This document shows positions 1 through 7,609 of a stretch of DNA of 64,000 nt, piece by piece; position 1 is the first letter of the stretch; each line of letters opens with the position of its first letter. This stretch comes from JAMWCX01 sp964352425. GTDB taxonomy: Bacteria > Omnitrophota > Gorgyraeia > 2-01-FULL-45-10. The notes below the pieces were generated by a model, which did not search any database, was not told the DNA's origin, and saw only the letters and a program-made list of their open reading frames with translations. A program made the translations under genes and the position numbers. The stretch is from NCBI GenBank assembly GCA_964352425.1, contig CAYGRZ010000001.1, forward strand, positions 1-64,000, given 5' to 3'.

Positions 1-2
1 AG

Positions 3-704
3 CTCGGTAAGACCCAGGCTGAGGCTGCGCAGAGGGAGAAGATGGCGGTCATAGGGACGCTGTCAGCAGGCATGGCGCATGAGATACGCAACCCGATCAC
101 GACCATAAAAATATTTGCCGAATATCTCAAAGAGAAAAAAGACGACCCTAAGTTCATAGAAAAGTTCGAAGAGCTCGTTCCTAGGGAGGTTGAGAAGATA
201 AACCACATGATCACTCATTTGCTGGAGTTTTCAAAGCCGGCAGATTATAAGTCTATTGAGCCGGTAGGCATTAAAGACGCGCTGAAGGATGTGCTGGACA
301 TCCCTGAGAACGAGATGTCATTGAACGATATTGTGCTCTACGAGAATATTGGCGACGTGCCGCTCGTACATGGCAACCGGAAGTATTTGCAGGAGATTAT
401 GTATAATCTCATCCAAAATGCTGCCAGTGCCATCGGTAAGAAGGGGAAGATCAGTATTACGGCGTGTGATATTGGCAGGTTCGTTCAGCTTAAGATAGAA
501 GACAGTGGTTGCGGCATATCGGAAGAGCATTTAAAGCATATCTTCGAGCCGTTCTTTACGACGAAGCTCGATACAAAAGGCGTAGGGCTTGGGCTCTATG
601 TGATAAAGCAGCTGATGCTTCGGATAAATGGCACTATTACGGTTGGGAGCAGCGTTGGGAAGGGCACCACATTCTATCTTAATTTCGAAAAAGCTGCAGC
701 ATAG
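3..704 (+). CDS. Sensor histidine kinase, C-terminal part (cut by window edge)
   Basis: This is the catalytic half of a two-component sensor kinase that autophosphorylates on histidine and passes the phosphate to a response regulator. The frame is open to the window edge and upstream codons read sensibly (LGKTQAEAAQREK), so the true start lies before base 1. The HisKA H-box has its His at visible residue 26 (AGMAHEIRNPI). It is followed by an HATPase_c domain with N-box (YNLIQNAAS), G1 (DSGCGIS), F-box (FEPFFTTK) and G2 (GVGLGLYVIK). The sensor domain is out of view, so the signal is unknown. It converges on the response regulator at 710-1066 with only 5 bp between, which suggests but does not prove partnership. 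Confidence 0.93.
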   Translation, partial: LGKTQAEAAQREKMAVIGTLSAGMAHEIRNPITTIKIFAEYLKEKKDDPKFIEKFEELVPREVEKINHMITHLLEFSKPADYKSIEPVGIKDALKDVLDIPENEMSLNDIVLYENIGDVPLVHGNRKYLQEIMYNLIQNAASAIGKKGKISITACDIGRFVQLKIEDSGCGISEEHLKHIFEPFFTTKLDTKGVGLGLYVIKQLMLRINGTITVGSSVGKGTTFYLNFEKAAA

Positions 705-709
705 TATGA

Positions 710-1066
710 TCAGACAGCCAATTTCTTAACGGCATCGAGGATCTGCGTACGCTCAAAAGGCTTTACGATATAGTCGACTGCGCCTGCGTTTACGGCTTCT
801 CTGGCAGTCTCCACACTCTTATAGCCGCTTGTTACAAGCAGTTTCACCGACGGATTAGCCTCTTTCAGCTTTCTCATGGTTTCGATACCATCCATTCGCG
901 GCATTTTAATGTCGATGATCACGATATCTACGGAGTTTTTCTTAAGTGAATCGATCGCTTCCGGGCCATTGGTTGCAAATAGCAGATCGTAATCCTTTTC
1001 AAGTATTAGCTTCAACGATTCCCTGATCCCTTCCTCGTCATCGCAAATTAGAATTCTCTTTTTCAT
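710..1066 (-). CDS. Single-domain response regulator (REC)
   Basis: A stand-alone receiver domain of 118 residues with no output domain. The acidic pocket is D9/D10, the phospho-acceptor is D52 (VIIDIKMPRMDG), the switch residue is T79 or S80, and the conserved lysine is K102 in IVKPF. Single-domain regulators (CheY/Spo0F/DivK type) act by protein-protein contact or as phosphorelay intermediates. It lies 10 bp downstream of the HTH-cupin gene on the same strand and probably shares its promoter. The convergent kinase at 3-704 is the obvious candidate phosphodonor (inference). Confidence 0.93.
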   Translation of the reverse strand: MKKRILICDDEEGIRESLKLILEKDYDLLFATNGPEAIDSLKKNSVDIVIIDIKMPRMDGIETMRKLKEANPSVKLLVTSGYKSVETAREAVNAGAVDYIVKPFERTQILDAVKKLAV

Positions 1067-1076
1067 GTCATTCTCC

Positions 1077-1628
1077 TTATAGTGCGGGCGGACAGACGAC
1101 GCAGATCATGCGCACGTCGGCGGTGCCTATATTTTTGAAATAGTGGGGGGCAGAGGACTCGAAATACAGCGTGTCGCCTCGGGATAGGGCATATTTTTCA
1201 TCACCGATATCGGCTTCGACTTTTCCGTCGAGAACATACAGGAACTTTTCGATCCCCGGTTTTGTTTCTTCTTTCTGGGTGTTTCCGCCCTTGGCGATCT
1301 TGATCATGGTTGGCATCATCTTCTTGTTGAGAACATTCGGCGCAAGCATCTCGGCGGTTGCCTTCTTGTCATGGACGAACACATCGGTGCGCGTCTTCTT
1401 CGTCTGCACTTCGATTGTGCGGGTGGAGGCGACCAGGTCCTTATAGAGGTCGGGTAGGGCTATTTCCAGCGCCTGGCATATGTGCATGTGCGAGTCGAGG
1501 GTTCCGGTCATCTTGCCGTTCTCCATCCGGCTTAATGTCGCCAGGGCGACGCCGGACTTATTGGATAACTCGAGAAGCGTCATCTTCTTTTCTTTGCGCA
1601 ACCTGTGGATTATTTCACCGATCTGCAT
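1077..1628 (-). CDS. XRE-family regulator with C-terminal cupin domain
   Basis: A DNA-binding helix-turn-helix of XRE type (about residues 5-60, with LLELSNKSGVALATLSRMENG) is joined to a cupin_2 sensor domain (about residues 105-180). Proteins of this build are usually local transcription factors that bind a small ligand in the cupin barrel. I place the start at ATG 1628 rather than the upstream GTG 1634: AGGAG lies 5 nt before the ATG but directly abuts the GTG. A near-perfect sigma70 promoter sits just upstream. It is the first gene of a two-gene unit with the response regulator. The ligand and target genes are unknown. Confidence 0.9.
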   Translation of the reverse strand: MQIGEIIHRLRKEKKMTLLELSNKSGVALATLSRMENGKMTGTLDSHMHICQALEIALPDLYKDLVASTRTIEVQTKKTRTDVFVHDKKATAEMLAPNVLNKKMMPTMIKIAKGGNTQKEETKPGIEKFLYVLDGKVEADIGDEKYALSRGDTLYFESSAPHYFKNIGTADVRMICVVCPPAL

Positions 1629-1648
1629 AGCCACTCCTTTGTATCAGG

Positions 1649-1677
1649 AGTATACCCCTCTTTTCCTGTATTGTCAA
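1649..1677 (-). promoter_or_regulatory. Sigma70 promoter of the HTH-cupin/response-regulator unit
   Basis: On the minus strand a perfect -35 TTGACA (1677-1672) is separated by exactly 17 bp from a -10 TATACT (1654-1649). The predicted transcript start near 1642 leaves a leader of roughly 14 nt that carries the AGGAG ribosome site. Confidence 0.85.
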
Positions 1678-1716
1678 GTAAAGTTGATTATTAATGAAAT
1701 ATGAACCGAAAGAGAA

Positions 1717-1741
1717 GGGATGCGGCCTGAGCCCGCATCCC
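1717..1741 (-). terminator. Hairpin terminator downstream of rpmB
   Basis: A perfect 9-bp stem (GGGATGCGG 1717-1725 with CCGCATCCC 1733-1741) closes a 7-nt loop. On the minus strand it is followed by a pyrimidine-rich run (TTCTCTTTC). It lies 30 bp beyond the rpmB stop and just upstream of the promoter for the next minus-strand gene, so it separates the two units. Confidence 0.7.
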
Positions 1742-1771
1742 TATTTAGTTTGAATTACCCGCTCGGATATG

Positions 1772-2008
1772 CTAAAATTTAACCGCTTTTATGACCTTAC
1801 CGGCTTTGAGGCATTTTACGCACACAGTGACCCTCATCGGGACGCCCTTCACAAGAGCCCTGACGCTCTTCAGATTGGGCAGGAACCGGCGAGGGGTGAT
1901 GCCCGTTATCTTCAGGCCGACGCCGCCTTTTCTCTTCGCTAAACCGCGCCGGACGATAGTCCTGCCCGCAACAGGTTTTTTACCGCAGACTTCGCATATT
2001 TTTGACAT
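1772..2008 (-). CDS. rpmB: 50S ribosomal protein L28
   Basis: A 78-residue L28 of the large ribosomal subunit. The typical N-terminus (MSKICEVCGKKPVAGRTI) and the block ITGITPRRFLPNLKSVR are present. Two cysteine pairs (CEVC near residue 5, CVKC near residue 63) mark the zinc-binding C+ form. It is transcribed divergently from recG, 49 bp away. GGAG lies 9 nt before its ATG. A hairpin terminator follows at 1717-1741, so it is a monocistronic unit. Confidence 0.97.
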   Translation of the reverse strand: MSKICEVCGKKPVAGRTIVRRGLAKRKGGVGLKITGITPRRFLPNLKSVRALVKGVPMRVTVCVKCLKAGKVIKAVKF

Positions 2009-2057
2009 TGTGTGTACTCCGTTTTTGGACGCTCATATTAACACGGGATCCTAGCAG

Positions 2058-4142
2058 ATGCAAGAGAAAAATATATTACAGACACCTGTCAGGTATTTCA
2101 AAGGGGTAGGCCCCAAGAGGAGCGAGGACCTTGCCAGGCTCTCCATACAGGTGGCCGAAGACGTCCTGTACTATCTTCCGTTCAGGTATGAGGACCGTTC
2201 CACCTTTACAAGGATACGGGATCTGGCGGCGGGACAGGCGTACACCGTCCGCGGCGAGATCTTTGCCACGACGACGCGGCGCACCAGGAGCGGATTGTCC
2301 ATGTTCCAGGCCACCGTCACCGACCAGGGTGGTTTTATCCATGCCGTGTGGTTCAACCAGCCGTACCTGAAGGATTATATCCTGCGCGGCCAAAAGGTGA
2401 TCCTGTACGGCAAGGTCGAGAAGTACGAGGCCCTGCAGTTCATAAACCCGGAATACGAGATATTAAAAGAGGGAGAGGCCGTCTCCATACACATGGGCAG
2501 GATAGTCCCTATCTATGCGTCGACGGGGCAGTTGACGCAGAAATACCTGCGCACCCTCACGTTTCTCGTGACGTCGAAATACGGAAGATGCGTCACCGAA
2601 AGGCTGCCGACCTACATCATCGCGCGCGAAAAGCTGGTCGATATTAAATTCGCGATAAAGAACATCCATTTTCCGTCGAGCTTTGAGAGCCTCGAAAAGG
2701 CATGCAGGAGGATAGTGTTTGAGGAGTTCTTTATGCTGCAGCTCGCGCTGGCGATGAAGAAGCGGGGCCGGAAGGCCTCCAAAGACGGCCTGGGGCACGT
2801 GCTTTCGGGAGAGCTTGCACAAGTATTCAGGAAGTCGCTGCCGTTCGAGCTGACGGCGGGCCAGAAGAAGGCGATCGACGATATCGAACGCGACATGTCG
2901 TCGACGAGGCCGATGAACAGGCTCCTTGAGGGCGATGTCGGGAGCGGGAAGACGGTGGTGGCCGCGCATGCGCTCGTCCTGACCGTCCAGAACGGCTTTC
3001 AGGGCGTCATCATGGCGCCGACGGAAGTTTTGGCGCGGCAGCATTTCATAGGTTTGAGCGAGCTCTTAATGCCGCTCGGCATCAACGTCGCGCTCCTTAT
3101 CGGCGGCATCGATCCCGAGACGAAGAAGAAGATGTATTCCGATATCAGGGACGGAAAGATCGACCTGATCGTCGGGACGCACGCGATATTGCGGGAAGGG
3201 GTGGCTTTTAAGAAGCTGGGGCTGGCCGTCGTCGATGAGCAGCATAAATTCGGCGTCACTCAGAGGGCCACGCTTAAAGATAAAGGGTATAACCCGCACA
3301 TCCTCGTCATGACCGCTACGCCGATACCCAGGACGCTTGCCCTGACCGTGTATGGCGACCTGGATATTTCCGTTATACGGGAACTGCCCAAAGGCCGCAA
3401 ACCGATAGCTACATACTGGGTCGAGGAATCCAAGAGGCGCCGTGTATATGATTTCATCATAGAGGAGCTCGCGGCCCGAAGGCAGGCGTATGTGGTGTGC
3501 CCGTTGATTGAGAAGGGCGAAGGGCTGAGGGCGAAGGGCCAGGCGGCGGAAGAATTATATGAAGAGCTCAAGAATCGAGTCTTTTCCGGTTATGCCGTCG
3601 GGCTCCTGCACGGCAGGATGGCATCGAAAGAAAAAGATAAGATAATGAAGGATTTCAAAAAGGGCAAAATAGACGTGCTGGTCTCGACGGTGGTTATCGA
3701 GGTCGGTATCGATGTTCCGAATGCCACGGTAATGCTTATCGAGAACGCCGACAGGTTCGGGCTCGCGCAGCTCCACCAGCTGCGGGGCAGGGTCGGCCGC
3801 GGCGAACACGAGTCGTATTGCATATTGCTTGCCGACCCGAAGACCGATGAGGCCTCCGAGAGGTTGAAGGCGATCGAGGGCACGCTCGACGGGTTCCAGA
3901 TCGCGGAGGCGGACCTCAATATTCGCGGGCCGGGCGAGTTCTTCGGCACGCGACAGAGCGGACTGCCCGAGATACGGTTCGGCAATATCCTGAAGGACTT
4001 TGCCATAATGGAGATCGCGCGCAAGGAGGCGTTCAATCTTATCGCTGTCGATCCGAACCTGAGTCAGGACCATCACCGGCTCCTGAAAGAGGCGTTGGCG
4101 GCCAGATTTAAAGACAAATTCGACCTGATAAACGTTGCATAA
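2058..4142 (+). CDS. recG: ATP-dependent DNA helicase RecG
   Basis: Full-length (694 aa) branch-migration helicase that remodels stalled replication forks and Holliday junctions. An N-terminal wedge/OB domain (about residues 5-180) is followed by SF2 motor motifs: Walker A GDVGSGKTVVA, DEQH box (VVDEQHKFGV), motif III TATPIPRTL, and motif VI QLRGRVGRG. No clear Shine-Dalgarno precedes the ATG. Residues 486-495 (GEGLRAKG region) come from four tandem heptamers AAGGGCN (3513-3540), which make this stretch differ from usual RecG while keeping the frame. It leads the recG-rsmD-coaD-pta-ackA group. Confidence 0.98.
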   Translation: MQEKNILQTPVRYFKGVGPKRSEDLARLSIQVAEDVLYYLPFRYEDRSTFTRIRDLAAGQAYTVRGEIFATTTRRTRSGLSMFQATVTDQGGFIHAVWFNQPYLKDYILRGQKVILYGKVEKYEALQFINPEYEILKEGEAVSIHMGRIVPIYASTGQLTQKYLRTLTFLVTSKYGRCVTERLPTYIIAREKLVDIKFAIKNIHFPSSFESLEKACRRIVFEEFFMLQLALAMKKRGRKASKDGLGHVLSGELAQVFRKSLPFELTAGQKKAIDDIERDMSSTRPMNRLLEGDVGSGKTVVAAHALVLTVQNGFQGVIMAPTEVLARQHFIGLSELLMPLGINVALLIGGIDPETKKKMYSDIRDGKIDLIVGTHAILREGVAFKKLGLAVVDEQHKFGVTQRATLKDKGYNPHILVMTATPIPRTLALTVYGDLDISVIRELPKGRKPIATYWVEESKRRRVYDFIIEELAARRQAYVVCPLIEKGEGLRAKGQAAEELYEELKNRVFSGYAVGLLHGRMASKEKDKIMKDFKKGKIDVLVSTVVIEVGIDVPNATVMLIENADRFGLAQLHQLRGRVGRGEHESYCILLADPKTDEASERLKAIEGTLDGFQIAEADLNIRGPGEFFGTRQSGLPEIRFGNILKDFAIMEIARKEAFNLIAVDPNLSQDHHRLLKEALAARFKDKFDLINVA
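3513..3540 (+). repeat. Intragenic heptamer array AAGGGCN x4 in recG
   Basis: Four adjacent 7-bp units read AAGGGCG, AAGGGCT, GAGGGCG, AAGGGCC (28 bp). The array sits in the C-terminal helicase region of recG and is translated in frame. The same unit type recurs in nadC at 27210-27237 and, as two units, in the NYN gene at 51204-51217. Confidence 0.75.
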
Positions 4143-4144
4143 TC

Positions 4145-4699
4145 ATGAGAATAATAGCCGGGCAATACAAATCGAGGCTCATATCTATGCCGAAAGGCGT
4201 CGATATGCGGCCTACACAGGACAAGGTGCGTGGTGCTATATTCAACATCCTGGGCGACCTTAGCGGCAAGAGGGTGCTGGAGCTCTTTGCCGGGTCCGGG
4301 GCGTTTGGTATCGAGGCCATCTCTCGCGGCGCACGGTATGTGACTTTTGTGGATAATAATTTCAGGTGCGCTGAGACGATCAGGGCGAACCTGCAGTCAC
4401 TGGGGGTGGCGGAGTCCGTGTATGGTATCATCAGGGCCAATGCCTTGAACGTGCTTCCGGGGCTCTCAAAAGACGAATCGAAGTACGATATCGTGTTCCT
4501 GGATCCTCCCTATTACGAGGGGCTGGCCAAAAAGTGCTTGATTAATATAGACCTGTATGATATATTAGCGCCCAACAGCGTCATATTTGTCGAGCATTTC
4601 AAGAAAGATACATTGACAACGGACCTTAAGACCCTCGTTTTTGATAAAGACAGAAGATATGGGGACACCGTTGTGTCAATCTATAGGAAAGTGGCATGA
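4145..4699 (+). CDS. rsmD: 16S rRNA (guanine966-N2)-methyltransferase RsmD
   Basis: A 184-residue SAM-dependent methyltransferase that modifies G966 of 16S rRNA in the 30S particle. It shows the family start (MRIIAGQYKSRLI), the RPTQDKVRGAIFNIL block, the SAM-binding ELFAGSGAFGIEAISRGA loop and the catalytic DPPY tetrapeptide (VFLDPPYYEGL). It starts 2 bp after recG and overlaps coaD by 4 nt (ATGA). The rsmD-coaD pair is common in bacteria. Confidence 0.97.
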   Translation: MRIIAGQYKSRLISMPKGVDMRPTQDKVRGAIFNILGDLSGKRVLELFAGSGAFGIEAISRGARYVTFVDNNFRCAETIRANLQSLGVAESVYGIIRANALNVLPGLSKDESKYDIVFLDPPYYEGLAKKCLINIDLYDILAPNSVIFVEHFKKDTLTTDLKTLVFDKDRRYGDTVVSIYRKVA

Positions 4700-5190
4700 C
4701 CACAGGCAAAACAGCTGTTTATCCCGGCACTTTTGACCCCATAACATACGGCCACATTGACCTCATCGAGCGGGCTTCCAAGATATTTGGAAAAGTCATC
4801 ATTGCGGTAGCGCATAACAAGCCGAAAGGCATCCTCTTCAGCGTTGAAGAGCGGGTTGCCATGCTCAAAGACGCGGTGAGGGGTATGAAGAACGTCACTG
4901 TCGACGACTTCGACGGCCTGGTCGTAGATTACGTCAAGAAGCAGGGCTCCCACGTCATGATCAGGGGCCTCAGGATGCTTTCCGATTTCGAGTATGAATT
5001 CCAGATGGCGCTTACCAACAGGAAGCTGGCCGGCGACATCGAGACGATATTCATGATGCCGCATGAGGATTACTCGTACGTGTCGAGCAAGCTGATCAAG
5101 GAGGTGGCGTCGTACGGAGCCGATCTGAAAAATTTTGTGCCTGAGAAGGTCGAAAAGGCATTAAAAGAAAAGATAAGGAGTGGGCGTTGA
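4696..5190 (+). CDS. coaD: Phosphopantetheine adenylyltransferase
   Basis: Catalyses the fourth step of coenzyme A synthesis, joining AMP to 4'-phosphopantetheine. The 164-residue length is typical. The nucleotidyltransferase signature YPGTFDPITYGHIDLIERA contains the (T/H)xGH-type motif, and the C-terminal VSSKLIKEV supplies the second ATP-binding motif. It overlaps rsmD by 4 nt and pta by 4 nt, so translation is coupled. CoA made here is a substrate for the neighbouring Pta and for the fatty-acid genes downstream. Confidence 0.97.
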   Translation: MTTGKTAVYPGTFDPITYGHIDLIERASKIFGKVIIAVAHNKPKGILFSVEERVAMLKDAVRGMKNVTVDDFDGLVVDYVKKQGSHVMIRGLRMLSDFEYEFQMALTNRKLAGDIETIFMMPHEDYSYVSSKLIKEVASYGADLKNFVPEKVEKALKEKIRSGR

Positions 5191-6176
5191 GCATAATAGG
5201 CGATATCCGGAGAAGGGCGGCAGCCGACCCAAAGAAGGTGGTCCTGCCGGAAAGCGATGACCAGAGGACGATAGACGCGCTGAACATCATATTGGACAAA
5301 AAGATAGCGAAGATCATCCTCGTCGGGAAAGAGGACGCTGTCAAGAAGGTGAAGAGCAGGAACCTGAGCGACCTCGAGGTAATCGATCCTGCGGCGTATA
5401 AGGATACCGACAGCATGGCGGCCGAGTTTTACGAGCTTCGGAAGGCCAAGGGAATGACCGCGGAGGAAGCGAATAAGACGGTGCGGGAAGACTGGATGAC
5501 GTTCGCGGCGATGCTTGTCAGGCGGGATGCGGCGGTCGGTTTTGTGGGCGGCGCGAACCATACGACCGCGGCGACGGTCAGGGCCGCGCTCAGGTGCCTC
5601 AAGATCGACAGGGAGATCGGCGTTGCGGCCGGGTCGTTCCTGATGGAGGTGCCTAATTCGCCGTACGGGGAGAAGGGCGTCTTCATGTTCGCGGACTGCG
5701 GTGTCAACCCGGAGCCGAACGCCAGGCAGCTTGCGGGCATCGGTGTCCTCTCCGCGCGGCTCTTCCGGCAGCTCGTCGGAAAGACGCCGCATGTCGCGTT
5801 CCTGAGCTATTCATCGAAGGGCAGCGCCGAAGGGCCGCTCGTCGACAAGATCAGGGACGCCGTCGCTAAGGCAAGGGAGATGATGCCGGATATCTCGATC
5901 GACGGGGAGTTCCAGGTCGATAGCGCCCTGGTGCCCGAAGTCGCGAAGATAAAATGTCCCGGAAATGATGTAGCGGGCAGGGCGAACGTCCTGATATTCC
6001 CGGACCTCAATTCAGGCAATATTTCCTACAAACTCACGCAGAGGCTCGCCAACGCGCGTGCCGTCGGCCCGCTCCTGATGGGATTCACGGAGCCGTGCAG
6101 CGACCTTTCGAGAGGGTGCAACGTCGACGATATCGTCGATGCCGTCGCCGTAACGGTGATAAGGGCGCAATGTTAA
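5187..6176 (+). CDS. pta: Phosphate acetyltransferase
   Basis: Converts acetyl-CoA and phosphate to acetyl phosphate and CoA, the first half of the acetate-forming ATP pathway. It is the short, catalytic-domain-only form (329 aa, PTA_PTB family), with VVLPESDDQRTIDAL near the N-terminus and the C-terminal block NVLIFPDLNSGNISYKLTQR. The start is a TTG at 5187 that overlaps the coaD stop (TTGA), with AAGGAG 6 nt upstream. Its stop overlaps the ATG of ackA, so the two are translationally coupled. Confidence 0.97.
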   Translation: MSIIGDIRRRAAADPKKVVLPESDDQRTIDALNIILDKKIAKIILVGKEDAVKKVKSRNLSDLEVIDPAAYKDTDSMAAEFYELRKAKGMTAEEANKTVREDWMTFAAMLVRRDAAVGFVGGANHTTAATVRAALRCLKIDREIGVAAGSFLMEVPNSPYGEKGVFMFADCGVNPEPNARQLAGIGVLSARLFRQLVGKTPHVAFLSYSSKGSAEGPLVDKIRDAVAKAREMMPDISIDGEFQVDSALVPEVAKIKCPGNDVAGRANVLIFPDLNSGNISYKLTQRLANARAVGPLLMGFTEPCSDLSRGCNVDDIVDAVAVTVIRAQC

Positions 6177-7339
6177 TATTAGTCATCAACTGCGGAAGCT
6201 CATCGGCAAAGTACCAGCTGTTTGACGTGTCGGACCATAAGGTCCTCGCGCGCGGTGCCGTCGACAGGATCGGCCATCACGGCGCGTGCCTGAAACACCA
6301 CCGCGGCAGCGCTACATTCGAGCGCAGGGTCGAGTGCCGGGACCATAATGTCGCGATCAACCTGATCGTCGATATACTTGCCGATAGGCGCCATGGCGTC
6401 ATACGGTCAAAGGATGAAATAGGGGGCGTGGGCCACAGGGTAGTCCACGGGGCCGAAGAGTTCAAGAACTCGACGCTGATAACGCCGCGCGTCATCAGGT
6501 CGATCGAGAAATACAGCGAGCTTGCGCCGCTGCACAACCCGCCGGCGGTGCTGGGGATCAGGGCCTGCCGTAACATATTGCCGGGCGTGCCGCAGATAGC
6601 GGTCTTTGACACGTCGTTCCATCAGACAATGCCGCCAAAGGCATTCTTATACGGGCTGCCGTACCGGCTCTATAAGAAATACGGGATACGAAAATACGGC
6701 TTTCACGGCACAAGCCACAGGTTCGTCGCTGAGAAGGCGGCCGAGATTCTCAAGCGCCCGCTTAAAGCTCTGAAGCTCATCACCTGCCATCTCGGCAACG
6801 GCTGCAGCATGGCGGCCGTGGACAGGGCGCACTCTGTCGATACGACCATGGGGTTTACCCCGCTCGAAGGGCTCCTGATGGGGACGCGGTCGGGCGATCT
6901 CGACCCGGCAGTCGTTTTCTACATCATGGAGAAGGAGATGGTCTCGCCGGAGACGATCAGCGATATCCTGAACAAGGAGAGCGGCCTTCTCGGCGTATCC
7001 GGTATCAGCAATGACATGCGCGATATACTGAAAGCGGTTTCGGGTAAAGGCGAGAAGGCGAAGTGGTCGCGGATCGCCATAGAGATATTCATCTACAGGA
7101 TAGTCAAATACATTGGCGCGTACTACGCGGCGATGGGTGGGCTTGACGCGGTGATATTTACGGCTGGGATAGGCGAGAACAACCCGTGGCTCGTGGGTCG
7201 CGTCAAGGCAGCCCTGAAGAATGTTGTTCCGAAGAAAGCCGCATTCATGGTCATCCCGACTAACGAAGAGCTTTTGATAGCCAGGGATACGTTCAATATA
7301 ATACAAACCCTTCGGCAGGCTCGGGGTACGTTATCCTGA
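6170..7339 (+). CDS. ackA: Acetate kinase
   Basis: Transfers phosphate from acetyl phosphate to ADP, giving acetate and ATP. I set the start at ATG 6170, which overlaps the pta stop, because the family N-terminus begins there (MLILVINCGSSSAKYQLFDV). An open frame extends 25 codons further up inside pta. Signatures include KYGFHGTSHRFV, LITCHLGNGCSMAAV, GLLMGTRSGDLDP and IFTAGIGENNP. The natural C-terminus (TNEELLIARDTFNII) is followed by about 10 extra residues (QTLRQARGTLS) read from a dispersed palindromic repeat, which also provides the stop. Confidence 0.97.
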   Translation: MLILVINCGSSSAKYQLFDVSDHKVLARGAVDRIGHHGACLKHHRGSATFERRVECRDHNVAINLIVDILADRRHGVIRSKDEIGGVGHRVVHGAEEFKNSTLITPRVIRSIEKYSELAPLHNPPAVLGIRACRNILPGVPQIAVFDTSFHQTMPPKAFLYGLPYRLYKKYGIRKYGFHGTSHRFVAEKAAEILKRPLKALKLITCHLGNGCSMAAVDRAHSVDTTMGFTPLEGLLMGTRSGDLDPAVVFYIMEKEMVSPETISDILNKESGLLGVSGISNDMRDILKAVSGKGEKAKWSRIAIEIFIYRIVKYIGAYYAAMGGLDAVIFTAGIGENNPWLVGRVKAALKNVVPKKAAFMVIPTNEELLIARDTFNIIQTLRQARGTLS

Positions 7340-7355
7340 GTGAAGTCGAAGGATA
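7308..7355 (+). repeat. Dispersed palindromic repeat, TCCTGAGYGAAGTCGAAGGA type
   Basis: The core TCCTGAGTGAAGTCGAAGGA lies at 7334-7353. A partly complementary arm CCCTTCGGCAGGCTCGGGG lies at 7308-7326, so the element can fold into a hairpin. It forms the 3' end of ackA and the spacer before rpmF. A second copy, with C in place of T at one core position, occurs at 37340-37359. Short repeats with this core are common in many bacterial genomes, but their origin is not settled to my knowledge. Confidence 0.75.
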
Positions 7356-7369
7356 CAAAGGAGCTGGGA

Positions 7370-7570
7370 ATGCCGAATCCAAAACGTAAACACTCTAAGG
7401 CACGGCGGGATAAGCGCAGAAGCGCGAACTCGAAGATGTACTCGAACAATCTCTCCGTCTGCTCGCATTGCAAGAAGCCGAGGATGCCGCACCGTGTCTG
7501 TCCGTATTGTGGGTATTACAAAGGCAAGCCGGTCATCATAGTTGAGACGGTCGAAGAGAAGAAGAAGTAA
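7370..7570 (+). CDS. rpmF: 50S ribosomal protein L32
   Basis: A 66-residue large-subunit protein. The real start is ATG 7370, with AAGGAG 8 nt upstream (7358-7363). The N-terminus MPNPKRKHSKARRDKRRS is typical of L32. The zinc-ribbon cysteines are CSHC and CPYC (about residues 31-49). The rpmF-plsX-fabH-fabD order is a widely conserved cluster linking ribosome and lipid synthesis. An open frame extends 10 codons further up, but that part is repeat-derived sequence. Confidence 0.97.
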   Translation: MPNPKRKHSKARRDKRRSANSKMYSNNLSVCSHCKKPRMPHRVCPYCGYYKGKPVIIVETVEEKKK

Positions 7571-7588
7571 CATAGAGTTTCACCTCGT

Positions 7589-7600
7589 AAAATTCGGAGG
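7589..7600 (+). promoter_or_regulatory. Leader motif AAAATTCGGAGG before plsX
   Basis: The 12-mer AAAATTCGGAGG, ending in the ribosome site GGAGG, lies 9 nt before the plsX ATG. The identical 12-mer precedes accB (61053-61064), the start of the other fatty-acid operon in the window. Upstream ACCTC (7582-7586) could pair with GAGGT and mask the ribosome site. A regulatory role is inference. Confidence 0.35.
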
Positions 7601-7609
7601 TTGTGTTCG

